Shown: positions 8,068-16,538, counted from the stretch's first letter. The stretch: 43,757 bases of DNA from JAWXBT01 sp964523015 (GCA_964523015.1 CAZFXN010000019.1:1-43757); one strand, 5' to 3'. The notes: a model not told the origin generated them from the sequence alone. Program-made: numbers and translations.

Positions 8068-9166
8068 ATGGAGCTATTCGAAATTAATCAAAAACTTGAT
8101 ACCGCTAAGGAAAAGATAATTAATCTAAAGAGGTTTCTTTGACCTTGCTACAAAAACAACTCGTCTTAAAGAGTTAGAACAGATAACTCAAACTCCCAAT
8201 TTCTGGGATAATGCTGAAAAAGCAAGAGCTCTATCAAAAGAGCTAAGCGATACAGAGCATCACATTCAGAGTTTTACTACCCTTGATAAACTAGCTGGTG
8301 ATGCTGAAGCAGCGTTAGAGCTTTATGAATCAGAAAGCGATGCTGATTTTCTTAAGGAAGCGGAAATCTCAATTCTCGCTCTTGAAAAAGATCTGCATGC
8401 ACTTGAATTTGAAAGTAAGATGCGTGGCGAGTATGACGGTGTTAACGCTATCATAGAGATCAATAGTGGTGCGGGTGGCACTGAATCTCAAGATTGGGCG
8501 GCTATGTTATATAGAATGTATCTGCGCTGGTCAGAGAGAAAAGAGTTCGGAATTGAAGAGCTTGATACTCAGCCTGGGGATGGTGCTGGATATAAAAGTG
8601 TTATGTTCATTATTAAAGGCCCTTTTGCTTACGGACACCTTCGTCCAGAGCAAGGAGTACATCGCCTAGTTAGAATCTCACCATTTGATTCAAATGCACG
8701 TCGTCATACATCATTTGCCTCTGTCTCAGTTACTCCGGATATCGAAGAGGACATTGATATTGTAATCGATGAGGAGGATTTAAGAGTAGACACCTATAGA
8801 TCCTCTGGTGCCGGTGGGCAGCACGTTAATAAGACTGACTCGGCTGTTCGTCTGACTCACATACCGACTGGGCTAGTTGTTGCCTGTCAAAATGAACGCT
8901 CCCAACATAAAAACAAGGATCGGGCCATGAAGATCCTAAAAGCAAAGCTAATAGAGCGAGAGCGTCAAATTCAGGAGCAGAAGATGAATGAAATTAAGGG
9001 GGAGCGAAAAAAGATTGATTTTGGAAGCCAAATAAGATCATATGTTCTACACCCATATCAGATGGTAAAAGACTTAAGAACTGATTATGAATCATCGCAA
9101 ACACAGGATGTTTTAGACGGTGATATTGATGGCTTTATAGAAGCCTACTTAATGATGACGCCATGA
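8068..9166 (+). CDS. prfB: Peptide chain release factor 2, programmed +1 frameshift
   Basis: RF2 releases finished peptides at UGA and UAA. Reading begins at ATG 8068 and meets an in-frame TGA at 8140-8142 after 24 codons. A +1 slip at CTT|TGA gives L-D and continues in the frame that ends at 9166 (about 365 aa, the normal length). After the shift come DLATKTTRLKELEQ, the stop-codon recognition motif SPF in RISPFDSNARRHTSF (about residue 204) and the catalytic GGQ in SSGAGGQHVNKTDS (about 250). Without the shift only an inactive fragment would be read. The gene follows ybeY closely and the next gene overlaps its stop by 4 bp. Confidence 0.97.
8125..8143 (+). promoter_or_regulatory. prfB programmed frameshift site
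   Basis: The site reads AAGAGG-TTT-CTT-TGA-C. It has an internal Shine-Dalgarno-like AAGAGG, three bases, then the slippery CTT and the UGA followed by C. Layout and spacing match the known RF2 autoregulatory site, in which scarce RF2 lets the ribosome slip +1. The internal Shine-Dalgarno is weaker than AGGGGG of E. coli. Confidence 0.95.
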
Positions 9167-10332
9167 TAAAAAGAATTCAACAAGAACTACAAAGATTAGC
9201 TGAGCTTAAATCACTACGTGAGCTACATGTTAGAAATAGCCATAAGCCTGGCAAGATTACATTTAAAGATAAAAAATTAATTGATTTTACAAGTTGGGAT
9301 TTCTTAAATCTTAACAGTGAGAAAAAATTCATTCTAGCGTTTCAAAAAGAAGCTCACGAAAGTGGTGTTGGTGCCATGGCTTCAAGAAGCTCCTCTGGAA
9401 CCTTGCCGGCACATTTTTCACTAGAAAAAAGAATCTCTCACTTTTTAACAACCGAGAGTGCTCTTTTATTTTCATCAAGTAACCAAGTTGTGCTCTCACT
9501 AGTCTCAGCTCTTTTAGGCGAAGGGGATTGCGTAATTGTAGATGAACAACTTCATAGTCGCGTTATTGATGCTGCATTTTTAGTAAACGCCGAAGCGATC
9601 CCTTTTGACACATCTAATCCAGACACTTTGGCTAAGGCCATCAAATTATCTCAACCTTATAAGACAAAGTTAATTTTCTGCGAGGCGGTAAATCCAATTA
9701 CTGGGGAACTTTTAGATTTAAAAGCAGTTACCACTCTTACTGAACAGGATCAGATTCCATTTGTCCTAGATGAAAGCTACGCTCTTGGCACAGTTGGATT
9801 ACGGGGCGCAGGAATTATGGATGGGCTCCCTGCTCCGGCAAACTTACTCTGCCGCTACGGCTCACTATCGTATGGAATAGGAGCGTATGGTGCTTTTTTA
9901 GCTGGGCCCAAGTATCTGACTGATTATCTAATTAATCGTTCCCGTACCTTTGTTACTGAATGTGCCATGCCTCCGGCCTTAAGTGCTGCCATAGAAACCG
10001 GATTAAATATCATTGAACTTGAACACGGTAAACGGGATCACCTAAGACGTCTTTCAACAAAATTAAGAAATTCTTTTCGATTATCGGGTATTCCAATAAA
10101 TGATCAGGGGGAGACTCCGATCATGTCGATCAATTTTGCTACAAAGCAAACAGCTCAGGAAGTTTACGAAGCCTTATTCACTCGAGGATACTTGGTTGAA
10201 GTTATATCACCGGGATTTTTATTGGATAGTGGTGGCTCTCTAAGAATTTTAATAAACTCTGCACATACGGAAAAAGATATCGATGAATTCTTTACAGTGT
10301 TTTTTGATATCTTCAAACGTGCCATTAAATAG
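9163..10332 (+). CDS. Alpha-oxoamine synthase-like protein lacking the PLP lysine
   Basis: This 389-aa protein resembles the fold-type I family of BioF, Kbl, HemA and serine palmitoyltransferase, which condense an amino acid with an acyl-CoA. Family landmarks include a BioF-like start, GSGTLP-type region RSSSGTLPAHFSLE, DEQLHSRVIDA (the PLP-stacking His kept) and DESYALGTVGLRGAG for DEAHSxGxxGxxGRG. The PLP-lysine segment, normally GTLGKAFG, is here GSLSYGIG, so Lys is replaced by Tyr237 (TAT, 9871-9873). His of DEAH is Tyr206. Ordinary aminotransfer chemistry should thus be impossible. It is a pseudoenzyme or a diverged function. The start overlaps the prfB stop (ATGATAA-type overlap); a GT-C glycosyltransferase follows. 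Confidence 0.85.
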   Translation: MIKRIQQELQRLAELKSLRELHVRNSHKPGKITFKDKKLIDFTSWDFLNLNSEKKFILAFQKEAHESGVGAMASRSSSGTLPAHFSLEKRISHFLTTESALLFSSSNQVVLSLVSALLGEGDCVIVDEQLHSRVIDAAFLVNAEAIPFDTSNPDTLAKAIKLSQPYKTKLIFCEAVNPITGELLDLKAVTTLTEQDQIPFVLDESYALGTVGLRGAGIMDGLPAPANLLCRYGSLSYGIGAYGAFLAGPKYLTDYLINRSRTFVTECAMPPALSAAIETGLNIIELEHGKRDHLRRLSTKLRNSFRLSGIPINDQGETPIMSINFATKQTAQEVYEALFTRGYLVEVISPGFLLDSGGSLRILINSAHTEKDIDEFFTVFFDIFKRAIK

Positions 10333-10345
10333 CCATGAAATCGCT

Positions 10346-11833
10346 ATGAAATCACTGCCCATGACTGATAGAATCTTCCGTATCTATCTCCCTTTTGCGA
10401 TAACTACACTTATTCTCTCTATCATAATGATCTTTTCAAGCTCTGTGCTGAACTGGGATGAGGGATATTACCTAAATACAGCCTTAGGATTTGTACTTGA
10501 TGGAACATCCTATGTACGGATGTGGGAGCTGCCAAGTGATACAGCTTTAATAAATGGAGGGGGCCAGGGATTCGGCTTTTATATCTACCTTTTGCTTCAT
10601 AAAATATTTGGAATGAATATTTTTGTAGGACGGATATTTTCATTAGTTACTGCAGCTCTAACTATTTATGCTACTTTTATTTACGTTAAAAAGATCTTAA
10701 ATTATGAAGCTGCACTCCTTGCTGCTTTCTTTTATTCTACATCTCTAATTTTTGTTCTCTTTATAAATGCCCGATTTGATGCCCCTTCTATACTTGTTGG
10801 GTTTTTAATCCTTATAGTAGCTGAAAATATCCGATCAAAGACTACCCTCATTCCCCATCTCTTATTTGGAGCAGCCACAGTTTTAAGCCTAGAATTTCAT
10901 CTCCAAAACAGTGCTTTTATCTTTGCCATCTGGATCGGGTATCTTTACAAATTTTGGATCTCAACGCCCAACAATAAAAAGAGTGGGTTTTTAAAGTTAC
11001 TCTCATTTTCTCTTGGGACGATTACACTAGCTATCTCCTATGTGATCTTACATTACTATAGAGAATTTGCTGTCCTTACTTCAATCACAGAAAACTGCGC
11101 AATGTGTGATCTTAAGTTCTTTGCAAAAGAGGTCATTAGAATCAAAGACCTTTTTACAAGGTATCCTGTCGAGTCTGTTATTATCTTCTTTTCCCTCTTT
11201 TATTTTACTGCAAAAGCAATTTTAGCTGAGGAAAAATCTAAAGAGTACTCTTCCTCTCTTAAGATGAGGATCTTGATGTTTCTAGGTGGGTATCTATTTT
11301 TTATAGTAATCTTCCCTCCACATCGAGAGTTTTTTCTCTGGCCTATATTTGCGCCGATTATTGGTTTTACTCTTTACTCCATATTCTATGAATCAAAAAA
11401 TAAGTTTCTTAAAGCAGGAGTATTTTTTGTCTTAATTATTGTTTGGCTTAGGGCAAGTGCTGTAGCATTTGATAGGATTATTCTAAATGATGAGGTAACT
11501 ATTGATAAAAACGTAGCTGCTTGTATTAAGGATAAATATCCAATTGATACTAAGGTACTAGCTCCTGGGCCTAAGTTTATCTATCTCTCTAAATTTATAA
11601 ATTTCTTAGAGCTTGGTCGCGGTATAAAATATGCCATTCCACTTTCATCGGATCTAAGGATGCTTTCAGAAGAGGACGCCGCATATAAGATGATCTTAAA
11701 AGCCGATCCCGCAATTCTTTGGATCGATACTACCGACTGGCCAGAATCACAGTGGATCGCCCATAAGTATTTAAGGGATCATTTTGATAAATATGAGAAA
11801 TGTTGCCTAGGGAAAATATACTGTAGAAAATGA
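10346..11833 (+). CDS. GT-C family membrane glycosyltransferase (PMT/ArnT-like)
   Basis: This protein of about 495 aa has many hydrophobic segments. The first extracytoplasmic loop carries NWDEGYY (about residue 33), the acidic catalytic motif of GT-C enzymes (family 39/83) that move sugars from polyprenyl-phosphate donors onto lipid or protein acceptors on the outer face of the inner membrane. About ten hydrophobic stretches follow, then a soluble C-terminal part of about 90 residues that ends CCLGKIYCRK. The chosen ATG lies 13 bp after the previous stop; the same frame is open further upstream, but that overlaps the preceding gene. Acceptor and donor cannot be told. It probably belongs to the prfB operon. 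Confidence 0.8.
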   Translation: MKSLPMTDRIFRIYLPFAITTLILSIIMIFSSSVLNWDEGYYLNTALGFVLDGTSYVRMWELPSDTALINGGGQGFGFYIYLLLHKIFGMNIFVGRIFSLVTAALTIYATFIYVKKILNYEAALLAAFFYSTSLIFVLFINARFDAPSILVGFLILIVAENIRSKTTLIPHLLFGAATVLSLEFHLQNSAFIFAIWIGYLYKFWISTPNNKKSGFLKLLSFSLGTITLAISYVILHYYREFAVLTSITENCAMCDLKFFAKEVIRIKDLFTRYPVESVIIFFSLFYFTAKAILAEEKSKEYSSSLKMRILMFLGGYLFFIVIFPPHREFFLWPIFAPIIGFTLYSIFYESKNKFLKAGVFFVLIIVWLRASAVAFDRIILNDEVTIDKNVAACIKDKYPIDTKVLAPGPKFIYLSKFINFLELGRGIKYAIPLSSDLRMLSEEDAAYKMILKADPAILWIDTTDWPESQWIAHKYLRDHFDKYEKCCLGKIYCRK

Positions 11834-12080
11834 TATCCAAACTAGGAATCATCTTAAAGAAAAAGCTTGAGATAGAAACTCCGCGGCCTCCTGTGTTTAA
11901 AAAAATTTACACAGGAGAACGCGTAGCACGCGGAGAATATCTGATTTAGAGGGGCATTCTATTGGGTTATTTCTAAAATTTAGATTGATAAAAAAGGGTG
12001 GGATTCTGTACTGAATCATAACGCTATGAAATACCCCTAAATTCCAAAGACATTAGACAAAGAGACTAGGCGACGAGATA
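11834..12080. other. Intergenic region with branched hairpin at 11879-11935
   Basis: No gene is seen. CTCCGCG (11879-11885) pairs with CGCGGAG (11929-11935). Inside, CTCCTGTGT (11888-11896) pairs with ACACAGGAG (11909-11917), and GCGT/ACGC can pair around 11921-11931. No T-run follows, so it is not a classic terminator. It marks the left edge of the GC-rich lipoprotein segment. Confidence 0.6.
12003..12016 (+). repeat. 14-bp inverted repeat, left (ATTCTGTACTGAAT)
   Basis: The exact reverse complement lies at 13266-13279 beyond the lipoprotein gene. Each copy is also nearly palindromic (ATTC-N-GTAC-N-GAAT), so the pair may be either ends of an inserted element or two sites for a dimeric regulator. 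Confidence 0.6.
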
Positions 12081-12175
12081 AGGTAGGGCGGCCCGGCGTA
12101 TGTGGCTTCGCGTGCTTCGGACGATCGTTGGATCGTTTCGAAATACGCAAAACCAACATACGCCGAGGCCACCTT
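12080..12175 (-). terminator. Large structured hairpin just after the lipoprotein stop
   Basis: AAGGT, GGCC and CGGCGTATGT (12080-12103) pair with ACATACGCCG, GGCC and ACCTT (12156-12175), giving a 19-bp stem with one bulged A and one 5-base bulge. Inner helices GCGT/ACGC (12110/12145) and CGATC/GATCG (12122/12131) cap it. It starts 5 bp after the stop codon. It may end transcription or protect the 3' end; no T-run follows. The shape recalls integron attC sites, but I do not find their core sequences at the arm ends. Confidence 0.5.
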
Positions 12176-12180
12176 GTCCA

Positions 12181-13026
12181 TCAGTAGCTCCGCTGGTACA
12201 GCAACTTCGAGAACTTACCGTTCGGCGTGAGGTCCGAGTCGGCAGGCGCATCGAAGACGTAGTTCTCAGCGCGGTTGAGCGCAAAGAGAACTTGGGGATG
12301 GTTGATCTGAGAACCATCCCGACCAGAGATGCCGGTAAAACTGGCATCGTTGGTCCGAACCAGCTTATGGATCTGGGCACAGACGCCGCCCTCACGGGCC
12401 ATCGTCTTAGTACCTCGAACATCCATCCACTTTTTCAGGATCTTCGAGTTCTGACCTCGAACGACCATGACCTCGGGACACCAGTAACCAGCCGGAGCCG
12501 GTTCCAAGCGCCCACCGATCGAGTCGAGCTTCTCCCGCCAGTCATTCTGGAGGTAGAGATCAGCCCAGATTTCATCGAACCAGATCCCTTCTCCTTCGAT
12601 GAGCTCGACGACTTCGATCTCGTTGAGACCGAGCTTGAAGTAGGCCAAACTCACCGGTGCGGGTGCTGCCGGAAGTACAGCGACGACCGAAGCTGCCGGT
12701 GCAACATACGCCGGAACCGCTGCCGGAGCAGCATATCTGGTCGACTTACCACAGCCGCCGCAGAAATGATCCTTCGATCCGTAGTTTGTACCGCACCAAG
12801 TGCAGTACGTGCCGGTCGAAGACGCCGGAACCGCCTTAGGCGGAGCAGGCATCGTCACCGTCTGCGCGGCCTCGTAACCCGGAGCCTGCGGCGCCGGGCA
12901 CTCAGCCTCATAGCCAGGAGCCGGCGGCGGATCGACCCGCGGTCGGTTGCTCTGGCACGCGGAGAGGGAGAAGAAGAGGAACAGCACCATCACAGTGCTG
13001 AAAACGGACTTGGGGTTGATCCCCAT
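12181..13026 (-). CDS. Lipoprotein with a zinc-ribbon-like motif, GC-rich
   Basis: The product is 281 aa and not assigned to a family. A lipoprotein signal is clear: a hydrophobic stretch STVMVLFLFFSLSAC with lipobox Cys near residue 24. A Pro/Ala-rich region follows, then a four-Cys motif CTWC(x10)CGGC around residues 74-91, which looks like a zinc ribbon and is unusual outside the cytoplasm. After another Ala/Pro linker comes an acidic domain (FKLGLNEIEVVELIEGEG) and a C-terminal part without known motifs. TAGGAG sits 8 bases before the ATG. GC content and codon choice differ strongly from both neighbours, and hairpins and matching 14-bp sites flank the gene, which suggests transfer. Function is unknown. 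Confidence 0.75.
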   Translation of the reverse strand: MGINPKSVFSTVMVLFLFFSLSACQSNRPRVDPPPAPGYEAECPAPQAPGYEAAQTVTMPAPPKAVPASSTGTYCTWCGTNYGSKDHFCGGCGKSTRYAAPAAVPAYVAPAASVVAVLPAAPAPVSLAYFKLGLNEIEVVELIEGEGIWFDEIWADLYLQNDWREKLDSIGGRLEPAPAGYWCPEVMVVRGQNSKILKKWMDVRGTKTMAREGGVCAQIHKLVRTNDASFTGISGRDGSQINHPQVLFALNRAENYVFDAPADSDLTPNGKFSKLLYQRSY

Positions 13027-13576
13027 AGTAGTGACTCCTAGAGAAGAAGATACGAACTTGGATGATCAACGCTAGTCTTTTCCTAATTGCTTTTGGAAAG
13101 ACACACGCTCACCCGTATTAAATATTTTCGACTAAGCAGTTTATGTTTAGTTTTGCTTTTCTGTGGAGCTTTTTAAAAATACTTAAGACGAGGGAGCATG
13201 TGCTGTATAAAAAATGTAGGAATCCAAGTGTAATTAAAAAAATTACACGAATCCCTAAAACCTTAATTCAGTACAGAATACCCATATGAAAATTTTTGAA
13301 TGATCGGTCAGGAAATTTTTAGGGAACTAAGCTTTTGGATTATGTTCATAGAATCTTATCTACAAACCCAATTTTCCTGTATCACGTTAGATAGTTATGG
13401 TGATCTTATGGCGGATCGTGACTAGTTATGCATTTAAATTAGAGTTGCCCTTTCTAACTTTTGCATAGCCCGCAAAAATTCCCTATTGGCAAGATAACAC
13501 TATAATACTATTCATATTTTCAGACAATTTCAAGCTACGCAAAAAATGTGAACTATTCCCTATCAGATATAATCTA
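13027..13576. other. Intergenic region, 550 bp, with AT hairpin at 13228-13248
   Basis: No gene is seen. GTGTAATT (13228-13235) pairs with AATTACAC (13241-13248) around AAAAA. The right-hand 14-bp site lies at 13266-13279. TATAAT occurs at 13501-13506, and a second one (13567 area) lies a few bases before the next start codon; neither has a convincing -35 partner. Confidence 0.55.
13266..13279 (-). repeat. 14-bp inverted repeat, right
   Basis: This is the exact reverse complement of 12003-12016. GGG flanks both copies on the outer side (one base offset), extending the similarity slightly. Confidence 0.6.
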
Positions 13577-14461
13577 ATGAGCATGGATCTACTTCCCCTT
13601 ACTTATATAATTTTTGGTCTTATTATTGGAAGCTTTCTAAACGTCTGCATCTACCGTCTACCAGCCTCACGCGAAGAATTTTATGAAGATTCCCCTTACG
13701 GCAAAGACAAAGATGCCAAAAAAATAGATCTTTCAATTAGTAAGCCTCGTCATTCGATCTGTCCAAACTGTAAAAACCGCCTCCATTGGCATCATAATAT
13801 TCCAGCAATAAGTTGGATCTTCTTAAAAGGTCGATGTGCCTTTTGTAAATCCTCAATCTCAATCCGTTATCCGATGGTTGAAATAATTACAGCCCTTACG
13901 TCACTCTATCTTTTCTCTTTATTTGGGTTAACTCCTACTGCAGTTCTTTTATTTATATTTTGTGCAGCACTCATAGTGATCACTTTTATTGATTACGATT
14001 ACTATATAATTCCAAATGTAATCTCTTTACCTGGTACTGCAATTGCCTTTGGTATTGCGATCCTAAATCAATTTACTCATATTTTTAACTCTCCAATTGT
14101 GCCCGGTATAGTCCCATCTCTTTGGGGCATTGCGATCGGGGCAGGTTTTTTATGGATCGTTGCAGAGTTTTATCTAAGAGTTAGAAAGATAGAGGGGCTT
14201 GGCATGGGGGATGTAAAACTCCTAGCCATGACTGGTGCACTTTTAGGCCCAGAAGGGGCGTTTTATACTATCTTTGTCGGTTCAGTTCTGGGCTCAGTTG
14301 GAGGAATTTCTCTTATCATTCTTACCCGTCGAAAAGCATCGCAACATATCCCATTTGGACCATATTTAGTAGCAGCAACTCTGATGTATATTTTTACTGG
14401 TAACATGATCATCGAATGGTGGGTGCGTCTGATCGCGGGTGATATGGGAGGTGATCTGTGA
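13577..14461 (+). CDS. pilD: Prepilin peptidase / N-methyltransferase (A24 family)
   Basis: This inner-membrane aspartic protease cuts type IV prepilins and pseudopilins after Gly and methylates the new N-terminus. At 294 aa it is full length. The N-terminus has GLIIGSFLNVCIYRLP followed by the zinc-binding pairs CPNC and CAFC (about residues 61-95). The catalytic Asp residues lie in FIDYDYYIIPN (about 139) and GLGMGDVKLLAM (about 210). About seven hydrophobic segments are visible. It overlaps the next gene by 4 bp (GTGA) and lies near the pseudopilin genes at 16.5-18 kb, its likely substrates. Confidence 0.96.
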   Translation: MSMDLLPLTYIIFGLIIGSFLNVCIYRLPASREEFYEDSPYGKDKDAKKIDLSISKPRHSICPNCKNRLHWHHNIPAISWIFLKGRCAFCKSSISIRYPMVEIITALTSLYLFSLFGLTPTAVLLFIFCAALIVITFIDYDYYIIPNVISLPGTAIAFGIAILNQFTHIFNSPIVPGIVPSLWGIAIGAGFLWIVAEFYLRVRKIEGLGMGDVKLLAMTGALLGPEGAFYTIFVGSVLGSVGGISLIILTRRKASQHIPFGPYLVAATLMYIFTGNMIIEWWVRLIAGDMGGDL

Positions 14462-15663
14462 GTAAGCATTCAACACTTTCAATTTTGTTAGTTGAAAAGG
14501 ATGAGTCAATAGGAAAATCCTTACATGAAGCTCTCAAAAAAGGTGGTCATAATGTTTCTTTGATTAAATCAGAAGAGGAGATCGAACAACGAGGAGGAGC
14601 AAAATCATTTGATGTCGTATTAAGCAACCAAAAAAATCTTGAAGATGTAGATGATGTTCTAAAGGAAGATGAGATAAGGAAATATACCTTTAGCAGCATG
14701 ATCTCTGAAAGCAAACGGATGCTTGAGATATTTGAAACGGTGAAAAGATTAGCTAACTTTAAAACGACAATTTTAATCTCTGGTGAATCTGGTACCGGTA
14801 AAGAATTGCTTGCTCGAGCTATCCATTATAATTCTACAAGAAAAGCAGCTAAATTTGTTGCTATTAATTGTGGTGCAATTCCTGAAAATTTAATGGAATC
14901 TGAGCTTTTTGGCCATAAAATAGGCTCTTTTACTGATGCGGTGAGAGATAGAGTCGGCCTATTTGAAGAGGCTAATAATGGCACTGTCTTTTTAGATGAG
15001 ATTGGGGAACTGCCCCTTCATTTGCAGGTTAAACTCCTAAGGGTCTTACAAGAGCAAACAGTTAGACGAATTGGAGATGAGCAGGATCGAAAGATAGATG
15101 TTCGCGTCTTAGCCGCTAGTCATAGAAACTTAGAGCAAGCCGTGCGTGAAGGGAAATTTAGAGAAGATCTATTTTATAGATTAAACGTAGTCCACATTCA
15201 TCTACCTGCGCTAAGAGAACGCGGAGAAGACATTCCAGTCTTAGTCAAACATTTCATAAAGAAACATAACAAAAAGCTCGGCACAAAAGTTGAAAATATT
15301 GAGGATGATGTACTTAAGTGTTTTATCCGTTATCCTTGGAAGGGAAATATTCGCGAGCTTGAAAACGCAATTGAACGGGGATTAATCTTAAGTGATGGAG
15401 ATAAGATCACCCTTGATTGCTTGCCCGATAAAATCAGAGAATCATTCAGTTTGCATAAGGGAACTTCTCAGATTAATGCATCACTTGATGATGATAATTT
15501 ATCAATAAAACAAAAGGTCAGAGACCTTGAAACACATCTAATCTTAAAAGCACTTGAAAAAACCAAGGGAAATCGAACTCATGCAGCTAAAATCCTTGAA
15601 ATTAGTCACCGTACTCTCCTATATAAACTAAAGGAGTATGAAATTGGCGGTGCTTTTAAGTAG
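14458..15663 (+). CDS. Sigma-54-dependent activator (NtrC family) with degenerate receiver
   Basis: This 401-aa regulator opens closed sigma-54 polymerase complexes. Domains: a receiver-like part (about 1-75), an AAA+ domain (about 80-310) with Walker A GESGTGKE, Walker B GTVFLDEIGE and arginine finger region REDLFYRLNV, and a Fis-type helix-turn-helix (about 365-395, NRTHAAKILEISHRTLLYKL). The receiver is short, and the phosphoacceptor Asp position in FDVVLSN is Asn57, so it should not be phosphorylated. The sigma-54 contact loop reads GSFTDA, not GAFTGA; such variants occur in the family. It starts with GTG inside the pilD stop. Targets may include pilin genes or the 33.5-kb operon. Confidence 0.93.
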   Translation: MSKHSTLSILLVEKDESIGKSLHEALKKGGHNVSLIKSEEEIEQRGGAKSFDVVLSNQKNLEDVDDVLKEDEIRKYTFSSMISESKRMLEIFETVKRLANFKTTILISGESGTGKELLARAIHYNSTRKAAKFVAINCGAIPENLMESELFGHKIGSFTDAVRDRVGLFEEANNGTVFLDEIGELPLHLQVKLLRVLQEQTVRRIGDEQDRKIDVRVLAASHRNLEQAVREGKFREDLFYRLNVVHIHLPALRERGEDIPVLVKHFIKKHNKKLGTKVENIEDDVLKCFIRYPWKGNIRELENAIERGLILSDGDKITLDCLPDKIRESFSLHKGTSQINASLDDDNLSIKQKVRDLETHLILKALEKTKGNRTHAAKILEISHRTLLYKLKEYEIGGAFK

Positions 15664-15749
15664 GAGGCCTTTAAGTAGTGAGAACTCTAAAGGTTTCATA
15701 GGAGTTGAATTGTCCCCTTGCTCTGACTTATAATCTCATCTCTTCGCTG

Positions 15750-15800
15750 ATAGTATTATTTTTATACTATTATTTTTACACTTTGATTTTTACACTTTGA
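15750..15800. terminator. AT-rich hairpin followed by two TTTTTACACTTTGA repeats
   Basis: ATAGTAT (15750-15756) pairs with ATACTAT (15764-15770) and T-rich sequence follows, so it may terminate the activator transcript. Two exact 14-bp copies of TTTTTACACTTTGA stand in tandem at 15773-15786 and 15787-15800, directly before the next gene. Confidence 0.4.
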
Positions 15801-15823
15801 TTTTTGGCTAATGGATTAATCTT

Positions 15824-16407
15824 ATGAAAAANNNNNNNNNNTCATTACAGCAATCCCTTCAATCTTTGCGATTCAAACCACTACATACGCCGATGAGATT
15901 TATAAATGGGTAGCGCCTGATGGAGTAGTTCACTATTCAAGTAAAAAGGAAGAACCAAAAGCAAAACTCGCAGATCTGCCAATAATCAGTAAGGGAGATT
16001 TTAAAGTAGGGGCTGTAACTGGTGTTACCTGTGATAAGCATGGTGGAATTAATTGCGAAGTAGGAGCAGATATTGACGGATCGGTAATATGCTTCGATGG
16101 TCATACAGAGGCTTCTGCAAGATATACGTTTCACTGCAGCTCTCCTAAACTAAGGATCAGTGATATCTCTGACCCTGATCAAAGAGGAAAAGTTTCAGTA
16201 TATGTAAGAAATGAGAAATCAATTCCTGCTAAAGACCCCTCAGTAGTTTATACAAATACTGAGGGTGGTAGAATTAAACTTAAAGGACCTAAGGAATTAC
16301 CACCTTTTGAAATGGCTGAGTTTACAATGCACTCTGCAGTACTAGCTAAATTAGGCCAGAAGCCGGAATACTCTCAGTTTGAAGTAAGTTGTAAAAACTG
16401 CCAATAG
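15824..16407 (+). CDS. Exported DUF4124-domain protein, interrupted by assembly gap
   Basis: ATGAAAAA precedes a 10-N gap. After it the frame reads ITAIPSIFAI...TYADEIYKWV and stays open to TAG at 16405. The N-terminal part is a signal peptide with likely cleavage after TYA. EIYKWVAPDGVVHYSSK is the DUF4124 signature (a WW-like periplasmic module). A region with paired Cys (VTCDKHGGINCE, VICFDGH, FHCSS) and a C-terminal CKNC follow, possibly disulfide-bonded. Two or 3n+2 bases must lie in the gap to join the frames, so the stated gap length is nominal. Position between pilus regulator and pseudopilins suggests a link to the pilus or secretion system, which is inference. Confidence 0.85.
15832..15841. 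other. Assembly gap (10 N)
   Basis: The gap lies inside the signal-peptide codons of the DUF4124 gene. The flanks share no overlap; a poly-A run at the left edge may have caused it. Confidence 0.95.
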
Positions 16408-16538
16408 TATATTCACTATGTAAAAACAGCTAGTTACAAACACTCGGGCAGTTCATAGGGCTAAAGTTTTTCCTCTAAAATCACGACCTTACTTAAGGAT
16501 AGTGATACCAAATTACGAAAAACATAATCTAAAGGCCT

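Noticed and set aside
12080..12175. Integron attC site
   Set aside because: Core sequences RYYYAAC and GTTRRRY are not at the stem ends (a GTTGGAT lies only in the loop) and no integrase is in the window.
12100..13041. A 313-codon frame on the plus strand opposite the lipoprotein gene
   Set aside because: It is Arg-rich and without domain features, while the minus frame has a lipobox, ribosome site and protein-like composition.
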